Shown: positions 46,770 through 55,739 of the stretch, piece by piece
Layout: each line of letters begins with the position of its first letter
Position numbering within the stretch: the first letter of the stretch is position 1
Source of the DNA: Panulirus ornatus
Taxonomy: Eukaryota; Arthropoda; Malacostraca; Decapoda; Palinuridae
DNA: 64,000 nt
Direction of reading: 5' to 3'
Assembly: GCF_036320965.1 (NCBI RefSeq)
Contig: NC_092239.1
Span: 3,019,320-3,083,319 of the forward strand
Position numbers and translations under genes: made by a program
Notes under the pieces: model-generated
The model's database searches: none
The model's input: the letters and a program-made list of their open reading frames with translations, nothing else
What the model was told of the DNA's origin: nothing

Positions 46770-48479
46770 CAGTAAATATCCATTTGTCATTTAAGAAATT
46801 GAGCTTCTATGACTTCTGGACAAAAACCCCTTGTACTCTAACATCTTAATGTTTTACCTTAAACTAATGCAACCTATTTTACAAAAGATGAAAAATCATA
46901 AAATATTATCCCTTAATATGATATTTTCAATTCTATATTATTGTGTAAACTGTGAATGGCAATGAAGCAATATAAATTTTTACTGAAGCCTTGTTTTTTT
47001 TTCTGAACATTAATACTGCAAATTTTTCAGACTTATGAAATGCGTCAGATTTTGAAAAACTTGGCAAGCAAATTCATGGATAGACTGATTGGTGGCCTTA
47101 GAGTGAGCCTCAAGGTGTGTGCAGTGATGGAAAGGATGAAATTGGTAAGTTTAATGGTGAAGACAGTTTGGTAGAGGGAACCCTAGATGTAGATATGTAG
47201 AGGTTGAGAATCTGCAGATTGGCACCAGTGGTGTAAGTGGTGTCATCATTCCTCACCCGGATGGTTTATCGACTGGTTAGAATGAAGGGATAAGGAATGC
47301 CATATCACCAAACATGAGGTAAATGAGTAACCTTCTGGGGAAGAGTTAAGAACTTAAAAGTTACATTTTGTTTGATAAATTGACTGAGTTTCATGACCAT
47401 CTAAAAGGTGATCTGCAGTGCAACTTTAAGACAATGATGGTGGATAATGAGGAATTGGAGTGTGAAATGGCCAACAGCAATGCATACACATCCATTAATT
47501 AATAGTCAGCAATGCTAAATGCTACACAGAATCCCATGGTATGCAGACTTTCCTCAAGGGTGTCTAGCACTGTGGATAGTCCAGAAGAACAGACATAGTA
47601 AGCTTTTTATCAAACTTAGTAGTCTGTTAGTTTCTTCAAGGTTGGTTTGGGATACGAGATACCATGCCTTGTCTCTTGTAGTTTTTTGGTTAGGACCTGG
47701 GAATACATGAGAACTTTGTGAAAGCCAGTGGATCACTGGCAGAAAGATGGAACACCTGATAGGTTTGCTCAACTTTGCATTAGTCACACACCCAGTGGAC
47801 AACATTTTGTTGTAGCACATTCATGGTAAAGGACCTATGCATTAACCAGAAAACTGAAGTTTAACAGAGTACAGCACAAATTGAGAAGGTGGATGCACCA
47901 GGGTGTGTTGAGCCAAAGGTCCAATGGAGGGCACCTACAGCATCAGTAGTTTCTTTGACTACTCAGCTGAGGCATTTGGTTTTCAGAATGACCTGAACAA
48001 TTGCATGTATCTGAGTCTTAAAGTATGTACAGATAGTCATCCTTTTTTCAGTTTTTGCTTTTGCCACTGAGTGTATTTGCTTTGGCATTATTCAGTTTTT
48101 CACATATTACTTGTAGAGCTGGCACATGGCAACTATCTAGTTTTCATAAGATCAAACCAGTATGCTGAATTTTTGTGCAGATATTTTAAGAATAGAAAGC
48201 TGATGAATATTATTGTAAAGACAGTTGGTAGAGAAACAAAGTTTAGAAAAATTCTTTATGTGGGAAACCAAATATACAATGTACATGAAAATTGGAAAAA
48301 ATTATGCAAATGGATGTAAACAACCCTATTGTATTCTGTTATTCACTTATTTCATTTTTATCCATATGAGTTATACATCACCAAAGATTATTATTTTGAT
48401 TGCTAGGATACAGAGTGAAAGTATATATTTTGCAAAGCCCAGTAGAGTGAGAGAAAAAAGTGTACTAACTGTAATTCAT
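46770..48479. other. Intergenic DNA, no gene recognised
   Basis: 47.0-47.9 kb has a balanced composition and short open frames without motifs. Nothing in it can be supported as a gene. Confidence 0.5.
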
Positions 48480-49135
48480 AATGGGAGGGGGGAGGAAGAC
48501 AGGAAGAGGTGACAGAATTTAAGTATTTGGGAGCTATCTTGGGTAGGTTTAATGATAAGGAAGAGAGCAGTGAAGGGTAAAAGAATCATTAGGGTCCTTA
48601 ATAGAATAGTGAAGGGTAGAGGTGTAAGTATGGGAGTGAAGAAAGGATTAAGAGACAGTATAATCCTCCCAACCTGAGCCATGCAGCCAATACATGAACA
48701 TGGATAATTCACAAAGGTAAAAAATTCAGGCTGTGGAAATGAGTTATTTCAGAGAAGCATGGAGTATGGTTAGATGGAGAGAAGAAATAAGTAGGTGTAC
48801 GAGAGATTTGGTATGCAGAGACTGCCAAAAGAATGAATTGTGGAGAGTGGTAGATTGGGTGATATGAAATACTTTTGAGATGGTTTGGGCATGTGGAAAT
48901 AATGGAAAAGAGTTTACAAGGAGAGTGTATGACATTATGATTAATGGGGGCTGGTGTGAGGAAGACTACCTGTGACATGGGGAAATAGAATGGAAGAGTA
49001 CTAGAGGGAGAGAAATGGGGGAAGAATGTGTGGAATGTATGCAACAGAGGAATGTAAGGATGGGATAAGTGGAGAGACTATTTGCTGTGGCCACCACTTT
49101 GATGGGATGGGCATCAGAGACATAGATAGATAGGT
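48480..49135 (+). mobile_element. LINE family B fragment (reverse-transcriptase C-terminal domain and 3' end)
   Basis: Broken frames give VKRIIRVLNRIVKGRGVSMG, KKGLRDSIILPT, AVEMSYFREAW and FEMVWACG, the 'E..YLR...G' and 'WFGHV.RM' blocks of a non-LTR element other than family A. The 3' end is GTGGCCACCACTTTGATGGG followed by CATCAGAGACATAGATAGAT. Many stops show it is old. Confidence 0.6.
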
Positions 49136-49739
49136 AACACAGAAACAAAATATGAAATGCACTTTTATTCAATCTAGACTTTGCTGTAGTATGAAAAAAA
49201 AATTGCCTATTTATAAGTTCTTGTCCACAGCATTTACCTGTTGAAATATATATCACAGGAATCTTAAAAGTTGAAGCAAACTAGTTCCAAAAGTTTTACA
49301 CAAATATTTTATGAAAATATAAATATTCCCAGGAAAGTGGTTGCTGATTTAATTATTTACATGTACATTTGTTCAATGATAGGTTTTGAGCCTCATTAGA
49401 AGGGTCTTGGGTTTACATAACAAATAGGAGACAAAGTCAAGGCTTGAGAAAGTCTTCCAGCTTGCTGTCAGGAAATTTTCTTTAGGAAAAAAATGTCTTA
49501 ATGATACTTCAGTTCCACATTTAGGCCAAATAACTTGCTTTCTACCAGACAGCTCATAAAATTGTAAAAAATCCAATAGCTGCTAGATTATAATTTTACC
49601 CATTAGACTGGAATTCAAACTTGCTAGACTTAATGAAAGCAGAAATATTATGAAGCCCCGAACATGGCGGTGAGAGGTAAATGCAAGGGTATTGTAGTAG
49701 AAGGCAGGTCTCCAGTATGCTGGAAGAAAGAAGGTATAT

Positions 49740-50300
49740 AAGGTGAATCCCTTGCTATTTGCAGATGAAAAGTTTGGTGGCAGACATAGAAGAACTCCAA
49801 AAGCTGGTAACAGAGTTTGGAAGCTTGTGTAGATGGGGAAAGTTGAAAGTGAATGTGAACAAAAGTAAGGTAATGAGATGCAGCAGGGGGATGAAACTAG
49901 ATAGTTTCAGCATGTCTAAATGCGAAAGAATATGAGGTACCTTGGAGTAATTGTGGCATCTGCTGGAAACACGGGCTGAGATGAATAATAGAGTGGAAAA
50001 GGAAGCTAAGGTCTTGGGTGCATTTAGGGGCAATTGGAAGGAAAGGCCATTGTTTGTAAGGAAGAAGATGGATATGTTTGAAACTGAAGTAGAACCAACA
50101 TGTATCAATAAAGGTCTTTGACTTTGACTGTAAGGGAAAGGGAGAGGGTGGATTTGCATAAAATTAAATGAAAAAGGACAATATTTGGTTGGAAACAGGT
50201 TGATCATGCAAGAAACATGACTGTCAAAGAAAGGTGTGGTAACGTGTGCATTCTGAATGAAAGGGCCGATCATGGTGTACTGATATAGAGAGGATGGATG
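49740..50300 (+). mobile_element. Older LINE family A fragment (reverse-transcriptase C-terminal half)
   Basis: Translation gives LVADIEELQKLVTEFGSLC and KLKVNVNKSKVMRCSR, clear relatives of the intact copy at 54.6 kb, then frameshifted pieces such as KMDMFETEVEPT and RERVDLHKIK. The catalytic FADD is altered to FADE. It ends at a TA tract next to an oppositely oriented tail. Confidence 0.75.
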
Positions 50301-50323
50301 AAGACTGACAAAGGATTCATGTG

Positions 50324-50325
<2 letters not shown>

Positions 50326-50370
<45 letters not shown>
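50326..50370 (+). repeat. (TA)n microsatellite between two LINE fragments
   Basis: A pure TA run exactly between the forward LINE fragment and the reversed LINE tail. Confidence 0.97.
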
Positions 50371-50374
<4 letters not shown>

Positions 50375-50672
50375 TTCTTTGTCGCTGTCTCCCGCGTTTG
50401 CGAGGTAGCGCAAGGAAACAGACGAAAGAAATGGCCCAACCCACCCCCATACACATGTATATACATACGTCCACACATGCAAATATACATACCTACACAG
50501 CTTTCCATGGTTTACCCCAGACGCTTCACATGCCCTGATTCAATCCACTGACAGCACGTCAACCCCAGTATACCACATCGATCCAATTCACTCTATTCCT
50601 TGCCCTCCTTTCACCCTCCTGCATGTTCAGGCCCCAATCACACAAAATCTTTTTCACTCCATCTTTCCACCT
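50371..50672 (-). mobile_element. LINE family A 3' end, reverse orientation
   Basis: About 300 bases nearly identical to the reverse complement of 55.22-55.52 kb: the terminal tail, 3' UTR and last codons of the ORF. It is a very short 5'-truncated insertion, bordered by TA repeats on both sides. Confidence 0.85.
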
Positions 50673-50711
50673 CCATATATATATATATATATTATATTAT
50701 ATTATATTATA

Positions 50712-51456
50712 CTTTGTCGCTGTCTCCCATGTTAGCGAGGTAGCACAAGGAAACAGACGAAAGAATGGCCCAACCCCCCCACATGCACATGTATATATGA
50801 AATGACAACCCCCTCCCCCCGCATGTGCGTGAGGTAGCGATAGGAAAGGACAACAAAGGCCACGTTCGTTCACACTCAGTCTCTAGCTGTCATGTATAAT
50901 GCACCAAAACCACAGCTCCCTTTCCACATCCAGGCCCCACAAAACTTTCCATGGTTTACCGCAGATGCTTCACATGCCCTGTTTCAATCCATTGACAGCA
51001 TGTCGACCCCGGTATACCACATCGTTCCAATTAACTCTATTCCTTGCACGTCTTTCACCTTCCTGCATGTTCAGGCCCCGATCACTCAAAATTTTTTTCA
51101 CTCCATCTTTCCACCTCCAATTTGGTCTGCCACTTCGCGTTCCCTCCACCTCTGACAAATATATCCCCTTTGTCAATCTTTCCTCACTCAGTTCTCTCCA
51201 TGTGACCAAACCATTTCAAAACACCCTCTTCTTCTCTCTCTTAACCACTCTCTTTTTATTACCACACATCTCTCTTACCCTTTCATTACTTGATCAAACC
51301 ACCTCACACCACATATTGTCCTCGGACATCTCATTTCTAGCACATCCACCCTCCTCCGCACAACTCTATCTATAGCCCATGCCTTGCAACCATATAACAT
51401 TGTTGGAATCACTATTCCTTCAAACATGCCCATTTTTGCTTTCCAAGATAACATTC
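50712..51456 (-). mobile_element. LINE family A subfamily 2: 3' half of ORF and long 3' UTR, reverse orientation
   Basis: The minus strand encodes EERLTKGIYLSEVEGT, RPNWRWKDGVKKILSDRG and NRVNWNDVVYRG, near-identical to the end of the intact LINE ORF. Farther up, similarity continues with frameshifts. The 3' UTR differs: it carries an extra block (CATGACAGCTAGAGACT type) and an inner GCTACCTC-type hairpin. A short family A tail (50712-50797) abuts it. Confidence 0.8.
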
Positions 51457-51522
51457 ATTATACTTGGTGTCTCCCATGTTAGCAAGGTAGCACAAGGAAC
51501 CAGATGAAAGAATGGCCATATA
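51457..51522 (-). mobile_element. Short LINE tail fragment, reverse orientation
   Basis: TGTCTCCCATGTTAGCAAGG and AAACCAGATGAAAG-like sequence match the terminal LINE tail only. It abuts the next element at a short TA run. Confidence 0.6.
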
Positions 51523-51529
51523 TATATAC

Positions 51530-51848
51530 CATGACAGCTAGAGACTGTGAACGAATGTGGCCTTTGTTGTCTTTTCCTAGTGCTATCTTGTGCGTGTGCC
51601 GGGGGAGGGGGGCGTTATTTCATGTGTGGCAGGGTGGCGACGGGAATGAATAAGGCAGCAAGTATGAATTATGCACAGGTGTATATATGTATATATCTGT
51701 GTATGTATATATGTGTATATGTTGAATATGTATATGCGTGTGTGGACATGTATGTATATACATGTGTATGTGGGTGGGTTAGGCCATTCTTTTGTCTGTT
51801 TCCTTGCACTACCTCGCTGACACAGGAGACAGTGACAAAGTATAAAGT
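51530..51848 (+). mobile_element. LINE subfamily 2 3' UTR, forward orientation
   Basis: It holds, in order, the CATGACAGCTAGAGACT block, GAACGAATGTGGCC, a G-rich run, a GT/TA-rich spacer and the terminal tail (CTTGCACTACCTCGCTGACA, GACAGTGACAAAGTATAAA). It is the forward copy of the long 3' UTR seen reversed at 50.8 kb. Confidence 0.75.
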
Positions 51849-52424
51849 ATATATGGGGTGACTTGCTCTCAATGGGCTGCACTAGGGCATATGAAGCAAC
51901 CAAGGTAAAGTTTTGGGCTTGGTTGTGGATGGTTGTCTCTGATTTTTGTACGTATACATGACAGCTAGAGAATGCGAGAGACCATTGTTCATTTATTCCA
52001 TATTTTACTTTAATAAAGCAGACAAGGCAATTATGTATAAAAACTACAGAAAAGTAATGAACCCTCATGTCTGAGATTATTTGCTTGCCTGTTTTGTAAT
52101 AAAAAATATTGATCCCATATGTGACTGGAATGGATTTAATACCATGGTGAAAATGGGTGTACTGCTTCATTTGTGGTAATGGTGACAATCTGGGATGTAT
52201 ATATATATATATATATATATTATTCATCTTTGTTATGTATGACAAGGTTAGTTATTACTCAAAATGTTCTGTCTGTAAAAGAAGTTAGTGTGAATCTGTG
52301 TTAAAATAAGAGATATAAAATAACATGCACCAGTAAAGCACATTTTCAATGCCTTAGTATATTCCAACTTAATACTCAAGCAAAAATTTATAACATAAGC
52401 TATGCAACTCACAAAAGGAACAGA

Positions 52425-52535
52425 GAATTGGGCCAGGTGAGGGTATTCCCTCAAAGGCCCAGTCCTCTGTTCTTAATGCTACCTCGCTAACGCGGGAAAT
52501 GGCGAATAGTTTAAAAGAAAGAAAAAAAAAAGCTA
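52425..52535 (+). mobile_element. Short interspersed element ending in the shared LINE-type tail
   Basis: GGGCCAGGTGAGGGTATTCC and CCCAGTCCTCTGTTCTTAAT are followed by GCTACCTCGCTAACGCGGGA, AATGGCGAATAGT and an A-rich end. The body is unlike the LINE, but the tail core is the same, so this is probably a SINE or a different LINE. Confidence 0.6.
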
Positions 52536-54046
52536 TGCAACTCACACAGCAAATCTTAATCTAATACAGTGGCCACATCTAATGCTAATGGTTTCCTTTT
52601 ATTTATTTATCAATAAAATGAGCAGAAATCTTATAAATCTGAACATCAGTATAGCATGGAATAGTATGAGACAAAAGACACGTTTAAGTTAGGTCATACT
52701 TACACCGTAACATTTGGTGCACATGCATAAAGGGTGTTACTGTACTGTAATACAGAACTGGAATACGTTAAAAATAAGTGCCTTTAAAGCAAGAAAAGTA
52801 AACAAGTCTGAACTAGACCTTGATGAAAATGAGAGCCATTAATGATGGCAATGGAACACTTGGATGTACACATCTTGGATATCACATCTATGGACTTTGA
52901 GCAAAATTGCACAAAATAACACCTCAATTTTTCTCTTCAGTTCTTAAACATATATAAATAAGAATCCTTGTAATGATACACGAGGTGGGTTTAGGTAATT
53001 TTAAATATAAGCAGTTCTACACAAGTGTGACATTGTCAACAAGGTAATGTTCTGGTTATTTATGTATCTATACTAACCCAAGGCCAGTTTCTATGAAAGA
53101 GTTCTGGTGTTATCCTGGACCTTCCTAAAGGTTCCTGCAGCCTAAGGCTGTGCCAATTCCAGTAGCAGGGAAATTTAGACCCCTTTGGTGAAGTGAGAAG
53201 TCTGGGTTTGAAGAGACTGTACTCCCATTCATACAGCCTTACCAAAGGTGACTTTTCACTCGTATGTAACATCAGTCACGTGGAGTATGGTAACTATGCC
53301 CTTGTTATAATTAAACCAAGTATATTACTACCTTTCAGTTTGTTCAGGGGTGGAGCTAAAACATACTTGGCAGTATGTCTTTTAATATACTTATTGGCTT
53401 TGTATTAAAATTATGCTGTAAAGTCTCTCACATGCTCCTGAATAATTTCACTGTCTCTATGGAATGCATACTGGGAGGGCCTGATTTCTGAATTTTACCA
53501 CCTACTGTCTGCAGATGACTGGGTCCTATGAAAAACTGATGTGGTACATCTATACTTGTAAGTTTATGATGTTTGCATACAGCTTAGCATTATGAATTAC
53601 TGAATAACTACGGTATGGCACTAGATTGTGCAGAAAAAAAACTGAATGACATCTGTAAAACAATTATAAAAGCTATTGATAGTGATCATCTATATATGAA
53701 TGAATATGGCAGATAATGAAGTTGCACATGCAATTAAATATTTTCTTTTGAAAAAAATATTTAATGAAAAATCAACAATGCATATAATTGGTCTTTTATT
53801 TCACATGTTTCTTTTCTCATGTTCTTTGTCTGCAAAAGCTTTTCATATCAACTTTTGTTTTCCTTTAACTACAGTGAAATTCAGTGCTTTGCATTATCAT
53901 TTCAATGATGAAATTTGCACAATATAATTCATGAATTCATCTTATAAACACATAAACAGAACAACAGACCAATTTCTACTCTATTGTGAGAATGGTGTTA
54001 AATATGTTCAGAACATATGGGTTCAACTTAAATATTTCTCATAAAT
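52536..54046. other. Probable distal HACD2-like 3' UTR and intergenic DNA
   Basis: No coding signal. Minus-strand AATAAA candidates lie at 53800-53795 and in the 52.59-kb TTTATTTATTTAT run; either could end the HACD2-like mRNA if the LINE at 54.06 kb is read through. It also holds R1 copy 3. Confidence 0.4.
53110..53290 (+). repeat. Dispersed repeat family R1, copy 3
   Basis: GGTTCCTGCAGCCTAAGGCT, AGTAGCAGGGAAATTTAGAC, CCCCTTTGGTGA, GACTGTACTCCCATTCATAC and GGTGACTTTTCACTCGTATG are the family blocks. Confidence 0.65.
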
Positions 54047-54055
54047 AACTAGTTT

Positions 54056-55552
54056 GTTGAGTATTCCTGGTAAATTATATGGGAGGGTATTGATTGAGAG
54101 GGTGAAGGCATGTACAGAGCATCAGATTGGGGAAGAGCAGTGCGGTTTCAGAAGTGGTAGAGGATGTGTGGATCAGGTGTTTGCTTTGAAGAATGTATGT
54201 GAGAAATACTTAGAAAAGCAAATGGATTTGTATGTAGCATTTATGGATCTGGAGAAGGCATATGATAGAGTTGATAGAGATGCTCTGTGGAAGGTATTAA
54301 GAATATATGGTGTGGGAGGCAAGTTGTTAGAAGCAGTGAAAAGTTTTTATCGAGGATGTAAGGCATGTGTACGTGTAGGAAGAGAGGAAAGTGATTGGTT
54401 CTCAGTGAATGTAGGTTTGCGGCAGGGGTGTGTGATGTCTCCATGGTTGTTTAATTTGTTTATGGATGGGGTTGTTAGGGAGGTAAATGCAAGAGTCCTG
54501 GAAAAAGGGGCAAGTATGAAGTCTGTTGGGGATGAGAGAACTTGGGAAGTGAGTCAGTTGTTGTTCGCTGATGATACAGCGCTGGTGGCTGATTCATGTG
54601 AGAAACTGCAGAAGCTGGTGACTGAGTTTGGTAAAGTGTGTGGAAGAAGAAAGTTAAGAGTAAATGTGAATAAGAGCAAGGTTATTAGGTACAGTAGGGT
54701 TGAGGGTCAAGTCAATTGGGAGGTGAGTTTGAATGGAGAAAAACTGGAGGAAGTGAAGTGTTTTAGATATCTGGGAGTGGATCTGTCAGCGGATGGAACC
54801 ATGGAAGCGGAAGTGGATCATAGGGTGGGGGAGGGGGCGAAAATTTTGGGAGCCTTGAAAAATGTGTGGAAGTCGAGAACATTATCTCGGAAAGCAAAAA
54901 TGGGTATGTTTGAAGGAATAGTGGTTCCAACAATGTTGTATGGTTGCGAGGCGTGGGCTATGGATAGAGTTGTGCGCAGGAGGATGGATGTGCTGGAAAT
55001 GAGATGTTTGAGGACAATGTGTGGTGTGAGGTGGTTTGATCGAGTAAGTAACGTAAGGGTAAGAGAGATGTGTGGAAATAAAAAGAGCGTGGTTGAGAGA
55101 GCAGAAGAGGGTGTTTTGAAATGGTTTGGGCACATGGAGAGAATGAGTGAGGAAAGATTGACCAAGAGGATATATGTGTCGGAGGTGGAGGGAACGAGGA
55201 GAAGAGGGAGACCAAATTGGAGGTGGAAAGATGGAGTGAAAAAGATTTTGTGTGATCGGGGCCTGAACATGCAGGAGGGTGAAAGGAGGGCAAGGAATAG
55301 AGTGAATTGGAGCGATGTGGTATACAGGGGTTGACGTGCTGTCAGTGGAGTGAATCAAGGCATGTGAAGCGTCTGGGGTAAACCATGGAAAGCTGTGTAG
55401 GTATGTATATTTGCGTGTGTGGACGTGTGTATGTACATGTGTATGGGGGGGGGGTTGGGCCATTTCTTTCGTCTGTTTCCTTGCGCTACCTCGCAAACGC
55501 GGGAGACAGCGACAAAGTATAAAAAAAAAGAAAAAAAAAAAAAAAAAAAAAA
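54056..55552 (+). mobile_element. Young 5'-truncated non-LTR retrotransposon (LINE family A) with target-site duplication
   Basis: The insertion is bounded by AACTAGTTT at 54047-54055 and again at 55553-55561, right after a 3' poly(A) run. Between them lie a C-terminal reverse-transcriptase reading frame, a 3' UTR of about 190 bases and the conserved tail (CTACCTCGCAAACGCGGGA, GACAGCGACAAAGTATAAA). The element lost its 5' end on integration. The single undamaged frame and the matching duplication mean it is recent. It lies in the 3' UTR of the HACD2-like gene, in antisense. Confidence 0.9.
54057..55334 (+). CDS. LINE reverse transcriptase, 5'-truncated ORF (no start codon)
   Basis: About 425 codons open from the truncation point to TGA. 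Reverse-transcriptase motifs in order: GEEQCGFRSGRGCVDQVF (motif 2 region), AFMDLEKAYDRVDR (motif A), LRQGCVMSPWLFNLF (motif B), LLFADDTALVADS (motif C, catalytic FADD), VNVNKSKV, and FRYLGVDLS (motif E region). The C-terminal part has LYGCEAWAMD, CLRTMCGVRW, LKWFGHMERM and GRPNWRWKDG, a block seen in RTE-like and related non-LTR elements; the clade is not proven. Upstream domains (fingers and endonuclease) are missing, so this copy cannot move by itself. It is not a host gene. Confidence 0.9.
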   Translation: MSIPGKLYGRVLIERVKACTEHQIGEEQCGFRSGRGCVDQVFALKNVCEKYLEKQMDLYVAFMDLEKAYDRVDRDALWKVLRIYGVGGKLLEAVKSFYRGCKACVRVGREESDWFSVNVGLRQGCVMSPWLFNLFMDGVVREVNARVLEKGASMKSVGDERTWEVSQLLFADDTALVADSCEKLQKLVTEFGKVCGRRKLRVNVNKSKVIRYSRVEGQVNWEVSLNGEKLEEVKCFRYLGVDLSADGTMEAEVDHRVGEGAKILGALKNVWKSRTLSRKAKMGMFEGIVVPTMLYGCEAWAMDRVVRRRMDVLEMRCLRTMCGVRWFDRVSNVRVREMCGNKKSVVERAEEGVLKWFGHMERMSEERLTKRIYVSEVEGTRRRGRPNWRWKDGVKKILCDRGLNMQEGERRARNRVNWSDVVYRG

Positions 55553-55662
55553 AACTAGTTTCTGATAACACCTATAACTTAAGCATATCTTACATAGCTG
55601 ATGCTGACAGGGGAAATATATGCTTTTTCATATGCACAAAAGTACACAAATTTTCTAATATC

Positions 55663-55739
55663 CTATTCAGTCTTCTTATGTGGGCCGCCTAGAACCTTAC
55701 GTCTCTGGGCAAGCATGTGCATATACAGCATAGGGAAGC
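55663..55739 (-). CDS. HACD2: HACD2-like gene, terminal coding exon 7
   Basis: The acceptor is GTTTCTCCAACAG. It encodes [18 protein letters not shown] and PHKKTE, then TAG, corresponding to the FPQLYFHMxxQRRKxL end of HACD2. It enters in phase 1 as required by exon 6. Confidence 0.88.
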
